A DNA stretch of 64,000 nt from a bacterium (GCA_016124945.1 WGMT01000028.1:36016-100015); one strand, 5' to 3'. Shown: positions 55,332 through 64,000, counted from the first letter of the stretch. The notes: a model not told the origin generated them from the sequence alone. Program-made: numbers and translations.

Positions 55332-56252
55332 CTACCGATACTGAATCCGTGGATCGAGCCGAGCATATAGAATGTCCACAATTAGATTGAGCAGAATAAA
55401 TGTCCCGGCGACGACCAGCAGCACGCCTTGCACCACGGGAATATCTCGCTGTGCGACGGCCGTCACCAGCAATCGCCCCATGCCGGGCCAGGCAAAGATG
55501 GTCTCCGTAATCACGGCACCACCGAGCATGTAGCCAAAACGTAGACCAATGACTGTCACAATCGGGATCAGCGCGTTACGCAACACATGTTGGATAAGGA
55601 CGGCGGATTCAGAGAGTCCTTTGGCGCGTGCCGTCCGTGTGAAGTCCTGGCCGAACAGATCGAGCAACGATGACCGCGTCATGCGCGTGATGAAGGCAAT
55701 CGAATAGATGGCAAGTGTAAAGGTGGGCATAATGTAGTGTCGCCACGTCTCATGCCCGGCTGTAGGCAGAATGCCCCACTGAATGCTAAAGAGCATCATC
55801 ATCAGCAAGGCAAGCCAGAAGATAGGGATGGAAATCCCTACCATCGAAATGGTGGTGAAGAGATAGTCCCAGAAGCCTTCTCGGTGCACAGCGGAGAGGA
55901 TGCCCATTGCCAACCCACAGATGGTGGCGAAAACCGTTGCCACCACCGCCAACCTCACCGTATTCCAGTAGCGTGTAGAGATTTCTACAGTCACCGGTCG
56001 CCCTGTAATAAAAGACTGGCCCAGGTCGCCACGTGCCAACCGCATGAGGTAGGTTGCATACTGTTCCAAGACCGGGCGATCTAGCCCAAGTTCGGCGCGC
56101 ATGCGCTCCACAACTTCTTCGGGCGCTTGTTCGCCAACAAACATGCGCGCGACATCGCCGGGAATCAACTGGAAAGCGAAAAAGACCAACGTCACTGCAA
56201 TCAGCAGCGTTGGCACGGTCATCACAACGCGCCGGATGATATAAGCTGTCAC
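55332..56252 (-). CDS. Peptide-type ABC transporter permease (DppB-like)
   Basis: A 306-residue permease beginning MTAYIIRR, with FQLIPGDVAR near 28-37, six helices and C-terminal LYARLDPRIQ, all family hallmarks. It starts at GTG 56252, which overlaps the stop of the metallopeptidase gene by four bases (GTGA) and has AGGAG six bases upstream inside that gene. The coupling ties the importer to the peptidase. Confidence 0.93.
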   Translation of the reverse strand: MTAYIIRRVVMTVPTLLIAVTLVFFAFQLIPGDVARMFVGEQAPEEVVERMRAELGLDRPVLEQYATYLMRLARGDLGQSFITGRPVTVEISTRYWNTVRLAVVATVFATICGLAMGILSAVHREGFWDYLFTTISMVGISIPIFWLALLMMMLFSIQWGILPTAGHETWRHYIMPTFTLAIYSIAFITRMTRSSLLDLFGQDFTRTARAKGLSESAVLIQHVLRNALIPIVTVIGLRFGYMLGGAVITETIFAWPGMGRLLVTAVAQRDIPVVQGVLLVVAGTFILLNLIVDILYARLDPRIQYR

Positions 56253-57550
56253 AAGCGACTCCTGCTAGAAGGATCGTTGGGCTGACCCGCCACATGCGCA
56301 TCGACCGCGGCGCGTAGCGTGCGAACCGAGTGGGGCTGGGTAAAAACCATGGTGAAAAACGCCGGCAGATCATGCTGCATCTTGGTTGCACATTCGTGCA
56401 TGAACTCCGATCCGTTCCAATAGTGCGGATAGGAGGTGCACCACAGTGGATGGGTAAAGAAACGACAGTAGCGCTCGGCGAAGAGTCGCGGCACATAGGT
56501 GTTGGTCGCCAACAACGTCGCCGCTAACTCTACATCCATGCCATCTTCGTTGCAGTCGAAGGCCAGATTGAGGGCTACTGCCTTGCTTAAACGGTTATGG
56601 GCGTCATAGATGCGGTCATCGATGGTTTCAATCATCCCCACCAGTTCCTGCCCGATTTCACATAGCCCCTCGACAATCGGCGTGATGGGGGTGTTGCTAA
56701 AGTAGAGTGTCCCCTCCACCGGCATCAACCCGGCGCGGAAGCGCGCCTCACGCGTCGCTGAAAATGCCTGATGACCCGGGAATGCCTCGTGGGTGATCAA
56801 ATGGCGCAGCCCGGCCAACTCCCAGTGAATGTCTCCGCTGAGAAAGACACGGCCCTGATAGTCGCGACTGTAATCGCTGTAGCCACGATAGGGATATCCC
56901 GTTGGAAAAAAGAGATGAACTTGATGACCTTCCGGCATGGGCCAGACGCGCGCGTGGGTACGCGCTTGCGCCTCGGCCAACAGCGCATGCCCATGATCCA
57001 CCAAAGCGGGGCCAAACAGAGCCTGCCCTTCACGCCAGTGATCCATTGCCACTACCGGGTCGTCGGGGAAGCCTGCTTCTACCAGCAATTCGCTCAGATC
57101 CGCCTGTAGCTGATCGATTACGCCCTGATCGACCCGATGACCTGGCACCTGCAGCATTGTGCTCACCCGTTCACTGTAGGGGATGTCATCGCCCATGCCA
57201 TCACGCACCATCACGTCGTAGGCGGCTAGCAGGTCGAGCAGGAAGGGCACACGTTGGGCATGGGCCGGGTCCGTGCCCCAGGCATGGATCTCTGCGACGA
57301 GATCCTCACACTTTCGGCCCAACGTGTCCCAATCCCAATCGGGGATCTCCACACCGTAATCATAGGTGGCGGTGGAGAGCAGGGGTTCCAGCCCCTTTTG
57401 CTCGCCAACCCGTCGGTTAAGGGCCAGCGATAGCTGCAAAAAGGTCCGCTCAGTATCTGAGTAAGCAGAAAGGGGAGCAGTCGATGATTGCAGCCCGGGA
57501 TGGTCGGCAGTCTCGGAGACCGTGGCTGCCTTGTTTGCAGAATGAGCCAT
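56249..57550 (-). CDS. DUF885-like metallopeptidase
   Basis: About 433 residues, cytoplasmic, helical. The zinc motif ITHEAFPGHQ in the middle is the HExxxGH-type pattern of DUF885 peptidases. A second candidate ligand lies in IVEGLCEIGQEL, about 50 residues later. ATG 57550 is preferred; GTG 57559 lies only two bases after AGGAG. Translational coupling to the peptide-type permease indicates hydrolysis of an imported peptide or peptide-like amide. It is the first structural gene of the minus-strand operon after the GntR regulator. Confidence 0.85.
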   Translation of the reverse strand: MAHSANKAATVSETADHPGLQSSTAPLSAYSDTERTFLQLSLALNRRVGEQKGLEPLLSTATYDYGVEIPDWDWDTLGRKCEDLVAEIHAWGTDPAHAQRVPFLLDLLAAYDVMVRDGMGDDIPYSERVSTMLQVPGHRVDQGVIDQLQADLSELLVEAGFPDDPVVAMDHWREGQALFGPALVDHGHALLAEAQARTHARVWPMPEGHQVHLFFPTGYPYRGYSDYSRDYQGRVFLSGDIHWELAGLRHLITHEAFPGHQAFSATREARFRAGLMPVEGTLYFSNTPITPIVEGLCEIGQELVGMIETIDDRIYDAHNRLSKAVALNLAFDCNEDGMDVELAATLLATNTYVPRLFAERYCRFFTHPLWCTSYPHYWNGSEFMHECATKMQHDLPAFFTMVFTQPHSVRTLRAAVDAHVAGQPNDPSSRSRL

Positions 57551-57883
57551 CGTTCGCACAACTCCTGTCTGAAATGGTGGGTAAATTTGATGGCAAGCAT
57601 CAATTCACCGCCTGGTCGTACTGAGGAAATTGGCAGCGTCGTTGCAGATGGGTAGGTGAAGGCGCGCGGCAGCCTCAGGCATGGCGCGTGTAACAGGCTT
57701 CGTGACAAATAGATGACCTGGTCTCTGAAATCAGGCCACTACCCAATAGAAAATTGTAGTTGATGGAAAAAACTGGTGGCACAGGACAAGAGCGTGGCGG
57801 CAGCGACAGGGGGAGGTGGTGTGTCGATAAAGAGATGAAATTCCAGCTTATCGACACACCGCAGAGAATTGGTTTGGGGGGTT
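57551..57883. other. Gap with hairpin between gntR and metallopeptidase genes
   Basis: About 330 bases without a gene. A perfect 13-bp stem (57818-57830 with 57848-57860), 17-base loop, lies 23 bases beyond the gntR stop and may terminate or attenuate the transcript. I could not identify a convincing promoter for the downstream genes. Confidence 0.6.
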
Positions 57884-58585
57884 TTAAGCAGCGTCGCTTT
57901 GTGCCACCGTCTTTTGTAGTGCCCGCCGCGCTCGTCGTTCTGCGTCCTTGATATGTTCGGTTAGGAGCCCTTGTGCACATGCAAAATCCTTTTCGACAAT
58001 CGCATTCAGGATTTGTTGATGTAGCATGTGCGGTTGGTCTAAAGCCTGTCTGTGTGTATCTAAGGTGATCCCAATCAGCATCATGGTCTGCCAACGCATG
58101 CTGTTCCACGCATGGAAGAGCCGGCTATGGTTGGCACAGCGACAGATGTGCTCGTGGAAGAGGAAATCCAGCGATATCACATTGTCGTCGCTATCCCCAC
58201 GTGCGATGGCGGCCGCCAACTCGTTGACGATCTCCTGCAAACGAGTCAGGTCTTGCGGCGTAAACAGGTCGATGGCTCGCTGCAACGCGTGAACCTCTAG
58301 CAGGAGGCGAAACTCGTAGACTTCTTCAATGTCTTTGTCAGTGAAATCAGTGACATAGTAACCTTTGCGCGGTTGGCTCACGAGGATACCATCGTGCTCT
58401 AAAATCGAGAGAGCCTCGCGCACAGGCGCACGGCTGACATTCAACTGTTCAGCGATCAGGGTCTCAACAATGCGTTCGCCGGGCTTAAAGGTTCCATTCC
58501 AGATCGCAATGCGAACCTGCTCTTCAATATGATCTCTCAAATTTGTCAGATGCAGTGGATGTAGCTGGGGCGTCTTTGCCACCAT
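57884..58585 (-). CDS. GntR-family transcriptional regulator, FCD type
   Basis: A 233-residue regulator. The winged helix spans about 15-75 (LNVSRAPVREALSILEHDGILVSQPRKGYYV), and the FCD domain carries the expected histidines (FLFHEHICRCANHSRLFH and LHQQILNAI). ATG 58585 has AAGGA upstream; the open frame to 58843 runs through the promoter region and is rejected. It diverges from the LDH2-like gene. TTGTCGACAA-type palindromes on both sides of the intergenic region and at 44530 are the likely operators. Confidence 0.92.
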   Translation of the reverse strand: MVAKTPQLHPLHLTNLRDHIEEQVRIAIWNGTFKPGERIVETLIAEQLNVSRAPVREALSILEHDGILVSQPRKGYYVTDFTDKDIEEVYEFRLLLEVHALQRAIDLFTPQDLTRLQEIVNELAAAIARGDSDDNVISLDFLFHEHICRCANHSRLFHAWNSMRWQTMMLIGITLDTHRQALDQPHMLHQQILNAIVEKDFACAQGLLTEHIKDAERRARRALQKTVAQSDAA

Positions 58586-58974
58586 GAGGGATTTCCTTCC
58601 TTGGATAAAAAGCCTTGACTCTCTCAAAACGCAGATTGTCGACAATTGACAACAAGGCATTTTATCACAAGCGGTGCTTCTCACAAAGCAGATCGTCTTC
58701 CCATGGGTTGAATATCCACATGACATTTGACAGTATATACGCATGCGAATTACGATGTCAACTGTCGACAATTGCACTGAAGACTGTCGGCGATTAGACA
58801 GTTTTACAAGAGATGACAGCAGGATCACCAATTTCGCTTTCACTTGTAACTATTCAAGCAGCCAATACGCCGATTGCGTAGGCGAGTGCGAGCCAATGGC
58901 ACAACGCCTGCCCGAGACGCAAGCAAGAAACGAATCAATCCGCCACGCTCTTCAGCACTGTGAGGAAGCCAACC
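58586..58974. promoter_or_regulatory. Divergent control region with two TGTCGACA palindromes
   Basis: ATTGTCGACAAT (58635-58646, perfect 12-bp palindrome) lies in the gntR leader; TGTCGACA (58763-58770) lies near the plus-strand start. A plus promoter is suggested by TTGACA 58727-58732 and TACGAT 58751-58756 (18-base spacer). A minus promoter is suggested by TTGACA (complement of 58756-58761) with TATACT about 18 bases further. The promoters face each other and overlap. Confidence 0.6.
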
Positions 58975-60048
58975 ATGTTCGATATTGATGTCAACTATTA
59001 CCCTAGAGAAACCTTAATCGAGTTTGCCGTTGCCTATCTCCAGCGCTTAGGTGCATCCACAGAGGAGGCTGCCATCGTTGCCGATGGGATTGTCACCGCC
59101 GCCGGCCGCTGGCATCCAGGCAAGGGGCAGGGCCTAGAGAAGCTTTTTCGTCTGACGATTCAATGTGAGAACGGTGGCATTCAGCCTGGCGCTGAGTTCG
59201 AAGTCATCAACGAGACGCCTGCCATCGCTCATGTGGATGGGCACAAGGGCTTCGGCTATGTGGTGGCCGACAAGGCCATGCATTTGGCTATCGGCAAAGC
59301 CCAAAATGTGGGGGTCGGCTGTGTGGTCGTCTGCCACAGCAACCATTTCGGTCAGGCCGGCTACCACGCCGAGACAGCAGCCAAGGCGGGCATGATCGGC
59401 TTAGTGATGACCAACGCTGCCGCTGAAATGGCGCCGTGGGGCGCCAAGAAAGCTGTCTTGGGCACCAACCCCTGGGGGATCGGTATCCCACGTGCCGATG
59501 CGCCCCCCATCCTCTTGGACATGGCCCTTACCACCTCGGGGCGAGGCATGGTGATGTGGGCCCATCGTGAAGGGCAAGCCATCCCCGACAACTGGATGCT
59601 CACCACCGAAGGTCGGCGTAGCACAAACCCAGCCGACTTTTTCTCCGCCGACGAGAATGCCATCGTCGGCACCCAATACCCCATTGGTGAGTTCAAAGGG
59701 TACGGATTGAGCCTCTTTACTGACGTCGTGACAGGTGTGATGAGCGGCGCACTATTTGGCATGAGCTGCTTCACCGACATTACCAATCACGATGTAGGCC
59801 ATTTCTTTCTCGCCATCAACCCAGACATGTTCATGGGCCGCGACCAGTTCAACACACGTCTGGCCCAACTGATCGCCGAGATTAAACAGGCCGAACCCAT
59901 CGACCCCGATGGAGAGATTTACCTGCCGGGCGAGTTGGAATTCCGCACCCAAGCGGAACGTCGCACCACCGGCATTCCCATCGACAGTGCCACTGTAGAC
60001 AAGCTGCGCGTACTGGCCGCAGAGCGCAATGTCGACTGTCCGCTCTAA
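58975..60048 (+). CDS. Malate/L-lactate/ureidoglycolate dehydrogenase-family oxidoreductase (LDH2)
   Basis: A 357-residue member of the NAD(P)-dependent LDH2/MDH2 family, which oxidises 2-hydroxy acids or reduces 2-oxo acids and cyclic imines. Visible hallmarks are DGHKGFGYVVADKAM near 84-98, the conserved SNHFGQAGYHAE near 122-133, and GTNPWGIGIP near 163-172. ATG 58975 has GAGGA nine bases upstream. It is followed after 90 bases by a degenerate M24 protein on the same strand. Substrate unknown; known relatives handle ureidoglycolate, sulfolactate, malate and piperideine-carboxylate. Confidence 0.9.
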   Translation: MFDIDVNYYPRETLIEFAVAYLQRLGASTEEAAIVADGIVTAAGRWHPGKGQGLEKLFRLTIQCENGGIQPGAEFEVINETPAIAHVDGHKGFGYVVADKAMHLAIGKAQNVGVGCVVVCHSNHFGQAGYHAETAAKAGMIGLVMTNAAAEMAPWGAKKAVLGTNPWGIGIPRADAPPILLDMALTTSGRGMVMWAHREGQAIPDNWMLTTEGRRSTNPADFFSADENAIVGTQYPIGEFKGYGLSLFTDVVTGVMSGALFGMSCFTDITNHDVGHFFLAINPDMFMGRDQFNTRLAQLIAEIKQAEPIDPDGEIYLPGELEFRTQAERRTTGIPIDSATVDKLRVLAAERNVDCPL

Positions 60049-60138
60049 GCTGAATTTTTCGTTATCATCCTGTCAACTGCGGTGTGTACCGTAGTTGGCA
60101 CAGTCCTATTGCCTGCACAGCCATAAGGAGAAGACCGA

Positions 60139-61287
60139 ATGTTACGACGTTTTGCACTTGAACAAGATATCGCTCGCCGCGTTACCGCTGTCCAATCTCT
60201 GCTCAAAGAGAAGGAGATCGGTGCGTTGGTCATCGTTGCCGGCGGCGGCCCTGGCATGAACGGCATGGCCAGGTATCTTTCCAACCTTGTGATGTGGGCC
60301 GGTCGTGCCTATGTGATCCTGGGTGCAGATCACCACGAGCCAGCAGTCGTCCAGTCGTCGTCCTATGGTGCGAAGTGGAACAGCCAGGAGGTCACTACTT
60401 CGTGGGTGGAAAATCCGCCTGCCGATGCTTTTGCGCGCGTCATTGAAATCGCGAAAGAATTGTCGGGCAGTACCAAGCGTATAGCGGTTGAGCATGTGGC
60501 CGCCAACTGGATGGTAGGGGAATGGGATCAGATTCGAGCCGAACTGCACGAACATGAATTTGTGGACATGACAAAAGAGTTAGATGCAGTGCGTTCCATC
60601 AAAACGGCTTTCGAGGTTGAAGCAATCTACGACATGGGTCGCCTGATGGCGAGCGCGCTCACTGTTTTTGACGAAGTATGCCGCCCCGGCGTCCGGGCAT
60701 GGGACGCTGCGGCGGCAGCCCAAGAGCGATTATTGGCTGCAGGCTGCTTTTGGGGTCGCCAAAAATTTTCCCTCGACTTGCGCCCCTATACCATTCCAAC
60801 GCCCCTTGATCGCCGCTTCACCGAAGACGACATCATCCTCTTTGAGTTGGTCTACAATAGCCCACTGGGTTATTGGTGCGAAATGACGAATCTTTACAGT
60901 TTCAAGCCTCTGCCTGCACCCCTTCAGGCCCAACTCAATGCGCAAGAGCGTGTTATTGAGAAGTGTGCGCTGGTCGCCAAGCCGGGCATTCCGATTGGCC
61001 GCATCGCAGAAGTCAGCAATCAAACCTGGAAGGAATTAGGCTTCTCGGTTATCGGCAAGCATACGCCCGACTGTCACAGCACCGGTATGGACGAAGTCGA
61101 CGGTCCTTCATCTTGGTTTACGCCTGAAACACTGCTCGAGGCCAATATGGTGCTCTCCTTCCACCCCAGCACACTGCTTGAAGGTGATAAGGGATTTTTG
61201 ATCTCCGATAATTTTCTGGTAACGCCTGCTGGAGCAGTTCGTCTTTCACCTAAGACCCACTTTTATAAACAACTGCCCGTAAGCTAG
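60139..61287 (+). CDS. M24/creatinase-fold protein with altered metal site
   Basis: A 382-residue 'pita-bread' protein with an N-terminal creatinase-like domain (1-155) and a C-terminal M24 domain. The five metal ligands normal in M24 peptidases (D, D, H, E, E) appear as E236, E248, H313 and then H342 and a Ser/Asp where glutamates belong. Metal-dependent peptidase activity is thus doubtful; metal-free creatinase-like C-N hydrolysis is an alternative. AAGGAG precedes ATG 60139. It ends the operon led by the LDH2-like gene and is followed by a very strong hairpin. Confidence 0.85.
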   Translation: MLRRFALEQDIARRVTAVQSLLKEKEIGALVIVAGGGPGMNGMARYLSNLVMWAGRAYVILGADHHEPAVVQSSSYGAKWNSQEVTTSWVENPPADAFARVIEIAKELSGSTKRIAVEHVAANWMVGEWDQIRAELHEHEFVDMTKELDAVRSIKTAFEVEAIYDMGRLMASALTVFDEVCRPGVRAWDAAAAAQERLLAAGCFWGRQKFSLDLRPYTIPTPLDRRFTEDDIILFELVYNSPLGYWCEMTNLYSFKPLPAPLQAQLNAQERVIEKCALVAKPGIPIGRIAEVSNQTWKELGFSVIGKHTPDCHSTGMDEVDGPSSWFTPETLLEANMVLSFHPSTLLEGDKGFLISDNFLVTPAGAVRLSPKTHFYKQLPVS

Positions 61288-61315
61288 CCCTCACCTTATT
61301 CCCGCAAGAAGTAGA

Positions 61316-61376
61316 CAAATGAGAGGGCGCTGATTGTTCGCCACGATGTGGCGAACAATCAGCGCCCTCTCATTTG
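61316..61376. terminator. 29-bp perfect hairpin between convergent genes
   Basis: Arms 61316-61344 and 61348-61376 are perfectly complementary with a 3-base loop. It lies 28 bases after the M24-like stop and about 155 bases beyond the end of the convergent glycosidase-like gene. The stem ends in short A and T tracts, consistent with a bidirectional terminator. Confidence 0.85.
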
Positions 61377-61532
61377 ATCCCACATATCGCGTCATTCAGG
61401 GATACGGGTTACCACACAGTCTGCTCATCTACGCCAACACCATCATTGAGCATGTGATAACCCACCTACCAGCGGTCGGACAGGCACCACCACAACGCAC
61501 CCAGCAATTGGAACACCTGCCCTCCACCATCT

Positions 61533-63797
61533 TTAGCTTCTCATCGATTGACCAGATACCGACTTCGACACAATCTTCACGCGAGGAAAACCTTCAACAG
61601 GTTGGAGATCCCACTCATCTATTTGCAGTCGTTCAGCTTCAACTATCTCCATAAGGCTACCTTGAATCTGGATTGAGAATTTCTTGGTAGCTTCAGTTAT
61701 CGGTAAACAAATACAGACTATAGCAGGATCTACGCCGGGGTTTGACTGGATAGCCACAGCCAATTTTCCATGTCCTTCTTCCGAAATCTCAAGCGATAAG
61801 TATACCTGCCCATAACGCGTCGGCGTCGCAACCTCTAAGCGCTTACCAGTGACAAGCCACTCAGATGGCAAGCCAGAGAGTAACTCCAGCGTGTCTCCCC
61901 GCTCGAAAACCAGTAGGTTGCGCACCAGCCGGATGAATTCGGCAGAGGCCCAGTTGTGGGGCATATCGCCAATCTGTTGATCGAGGCCGATGTGGGCCAG
62001 GCTCTGTTCTTCGCGCCAGACTCGGGTCGGCGAGGCATGGTTGGCAAAGGCATAAAGATAATCCACAGCCTTGTCCGGCCGACCGGCGTAAAGCCAGACG
62101 TGGGCGTAGAAAGAGGCGGCATAACTCCACACCGCTTCGAAAGGCAGCCATCCTGTCGCCGCAGGAATGCCCTGCCTGTCGTCAAGTTGATCGAGCAATT
62201 GGCAGAAGTCCTGCACCAGCGAGTCATCCGGTGCCAGGATCTGGCCAGGATAGATGGCGTGGGCAAAGGCCCAGGTCGCCGTGCCCGCGTTGACAGCTTC
62301 CCACGGCAGGGGATCGCTGGGGAAATTGTGGATCCAGTGGTGTGTGCCGCTGCCGGTTTTGAGCATGGGCAGATAGGAAACGCCGTCAGCCGTGGTCTGG
62401 CGATCACGGTCGGCGTGTTCACGGAAAGCGGTGTAGAGCTGCGCAAAGAAATCGTTGATCGCGTCCGCCTCGTCGGCCAACCCAAGGCGTGTCGCTGCCC
62501 GAGCCACCGCCTTCACCCCCACCATCATCCAGAGGACAGTGGTATACTCGGCGCGGATGCCGCCCAGTCCGCCGTTGGCGAACGACGCGGGCAACAGCCC
62601 ATGCGCGGGATCGTCCACTGGCAGTTGACAGGCTTCCTCGTACAGCGAACGCACATAGTCGACGGCGCGGCGTAGCGTCGGCCACAACTCGCGCAGACGC
62701 GCGCTGTCGTCCATGAGTTCGCATTGACGCACAATCGTGGCGAGGGCGAGGCCGGTGTCTTTGGTGTCGAGGGTTCGTTCTTCGATGGCGCCATTGGGGC
62801 GCACACGCCGGAGCAACGCGTCGATACCGCGAAAGGCATCCTCGCTCCGCCCAGTGAACTGCGCCGCTTCGAGGAAGAAGTAGCCGTCGATGATCCAGAG
62901 GCCGCGGTAGATGGTCGGCCCCACTTGAAATTCGGGAAGTCCATCCTGGATTTCGCGGGCCTGCAAAATATTACGAGCGCAGGCGGTGACCATCTCCATG
63001 ATCCCTTCGTCGGGGATCGAAAGCGTACCCGGCAGCAGCTCGTAGCCGGCCCAAAAGCGGCGTTCTTCGGTCAGAGCCGCCTCCGCCCAGGCGAGATCGA
63101 TTCCTTCCACCTGACTGTGATTCTGGGGGAAGCAGAGCGCACCGCGCGCAGGTGAGCCAACGCGGATGAACTCAAATTCGCTGCGCAGCCCCGAAGACGG
63201 CCCATGATCATAGGCGGAGGCCACCTGAAGCGGCGACGTAGAGACCAGAAACGGCGCCTGTGCCATCTCGTTCACGTCCACGTCAGTGTGGACGGTGAAA
63301 AGATCGTTCAGGCCGCGCCACTGGGGCATCTCTTCAGGGGCGTGGGCGTAGACAAAGGAACTGGATGCGCGCCCGGCAGGAGCAAAACGTTCATTTTGCC
63401 CCTGAATCTCCAGCCAAAGCCCACCAACAATCTCTGCCCGATCTGTGGCAGCGTCGATCTGCCAGAGAACAATGTCGGTGCGCAAGCCGCCACCGTGGAG
63501 ATGGCCAAAGGAACGCAAGGTCAACGTGGCGTGTGGGTAATCAATCTGTGTGACAACCACAGGAATGCGGGCGCTTTCGGTCTGTTGGGTCACTTTTAGC
63601 GGCTGCGCGGCGGTGTGCACGGCAAATGACACCACGCGGCCAAAGCGGAAGGTGCCATAGCGCGCCCCCTGACGATGAAAATCATAGAGCAGACGTCCTC
63701 GCTCGTCGACCAGCGTCTTGAAAGGATCATCCGGGCGGCCGATACAGGTCCACGCGCGGGGTGGGGCATAGCGGAAGTCGACAGTGCGGTGGGTCAT
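61533..63797 (-). CDS. Putative (alpha/alpha)6-barrel glycoside hydrolase
   Basis: A 754-residue protein starting at ATG 63797; the frame extends to 63974 through tandem repeats and is rejected there. A beta-rich N-terminal part of roughly 260 residues precedes a helical toroid (about 270-640) and a small beta domain at the C-terminus, the layout of six-hairpin glycosidases such as rhamnosidases, glucoamylases and phosphorylases. Candidate catalytic acids lie in GAIEERTLDTKDT and near HNWASAEFIR. No signal peptide is visible. The family-level assignment (which GH family) is not possible by eye. It is the only gene after the M24 operon terminator. Confidence 0.75.
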   Translation of the reverse strand: MTHRTVDFRYAPPRAWTCIGRPDDPFKTLVDERGRLLYDFHRQGARYGTFRFGRVVSFAVHTAAQPLKVTQQTESARIPVVVTQIDYPHATLTLRSFGHLHGGGLRTDIVLWQIDAATDRAEIVGGLWLEIQGQNERFAPAGRASSSFVYAHAPEEMPQWRGLNDLFTVHTDVDVNEMAQAPFLVSTSPLQVASAYDHGPSSGLRSEFEFIRVGSPARGALCFPQNHSQVEGIDLAWAEAALTEERRFWAGYELLPGTLSIPDEGIMEMVTACARNILQAREIQDGLPEFQVGPTIYRGLWIIDGYFFLEAAQFTGRSEDAFRGIDALLRRVRPNGAIEERTLDTKDTGLALATIVRQCELMDDSARLRELWPTLRRAVDYVRSLYEEACQLPVDDPAHGLLPASFANGGLGGIRAEYTTVLWMMVGVKAVARAATRLGLADEADAINDFFAQLYTAFREHADRDRQTTADGVSYLPMLKTGSGTHHWIHNFPSDPLPWEAVNAGTATWAFAHAIYPGQILAPDDSLVQDFCQLLDQLDDRQGIPAATGWLPFEAVWSYAASFYAHVWLYAGRPDKAVDYLYAFANHASPTRVWREEQSLAHIGLDQQIGDMPHNWASAEFIRLVRNLLVFERGDTLELLSGLPSEWLVTGKRLEVATPTRYGQVYLSLEISEEGHGKLAVAIQSNPGVDPAIVCICLPITEATKKFSIQIQGSLMEIVEAERLQIDEWDLQPVEGFPRVKIVSKSVSGQSMRS

Positions 63798-63817
63798 GGT
63801 TTGTGCTCGTTGGTGTT

Positions 63818-63859
63818 GGATGACAGACGACGGATGACAGACGACGGATGACAGACGAC
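63818..63859. repeat. 14-bp tandem repeat, three copies
   Basis: GGATGACAGACGAC occurs three times head to tail (63818-63831, 63832-63845, 63846-63859), 20 bases upstream of the glycosidase-like start codon, in its likely leader or promoter. The rest of 63798-64000 shows no gene. Confidence 0.9.
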
Positions 63860-64000
63860 ATGTCAAGTCCTGAAATATGTTGACAAAGAAAGAGCGAATG
63901 AATGAGCGGAACTGAGGGCATATTTCGGACTCAGGGGCGGTGCCGAGTGTAGTCGGGTTGTCTACCTGAGTCAAGGGCTGCGCAAGTTGGCCTAAACTGC

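Noticed and set aside
63818..63859. Short tandem repeats as a CRISPR array
   Set aside because: Units are 14 bp, head to tail with no spacers, and no cas genes are present.

Overview
This is a bacterial chromosomal segment, dense in genes and GC-rich by eye, dominated by uptake and hydrolysis of organic compounds. The mixture points to a heterotrophic Chloroflexota lineage of the Anaerolineae/Caldilineales type: several ABC importers without their own ATPases, FCD-type GntR regulators, a BTAD/NB-ARC/TPR regulator, a SNF2-SWIM helicase pair, and intergenic regions full of long hairpins. That placement is an inference, because no rRNA or other marker gene is present. I saw no tRNA, rRNA, CRISPR array, prophage or complete insertion sequence.

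Layout. 1-3 kb: end of a SNF2 helicase overlapping a SWIM zinc-finger partner. 3-14.6 kb: a minus-strand run (Tat-type substrate-binding lipoprotein, two sugar-type permeases, gamma-glutamyltransferase, class V aminotransferase) faces a plus-strand run (GntR regulator, unknown TIM-barrel-like protein, second class V aminotransferase). 14.8-25.5 kb: signalling block with two histidine kinases, a giant BTAD/NB-ARC/TPR regulator and a poly-HAMP chemoreceptor. 25.6-30.8 kb: peptide-type ABC importer with two AhpD/CMD proteins. 31-35.4 kb: aminotransferase, amidohydrolase and serine beta-lactamase-like hydrolase. 36-44.1 kb: plus-strand glycan locus (GntR, binding lipoprotein, two permeases, sulfatase, neuraminate-lyase-like aldolase, sialidase). 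44.5-61.3 kb: a candidate catabolic regulon. It holds three AstE/AspA-type deacylases (one lacking active-site residues), a DegT-type PLP protein, an MmgE/PrpD protein, an amidohydrolase, a peptide ABC importer, a DUF885-like metallopeptidase, a GntR regulator, an LDH2-type oxidoreductase and a degenerate M24 protein. 61.5-63.8 kb: large (alpha/alpha)6-type glycosidase-like protein.

How it fits together. Four binding-protein/permease sets bring in oligosaccharides or peptide-like compounds. Each set sits with hydrolases or aminotransferases that could process its substrate, and three are next to a GntR-FCD regulator with palindromic sites in its promoter region. The TTGTCGACAA palindrome occurs both at the gntR/LDH2 divergent promoter (58.6-58.8 kb) and just downstream of a near-consensus promoter 14 kb away (44.5 kb), which suggests one regulon.

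Non-coding structure is unusually rich. All four binding-protein genes are followed within 17-36 bases by a strong stem-loop. A 71-nt hairpin occurs twice with compensatory stem changes. A MITE-like element at 50.54-50.70 kb has 10-bp target duplications. Relics of a deleted duplicate operon (30.9 kb) and of an hsdM gene (44.3 kb) record past rearrangements.
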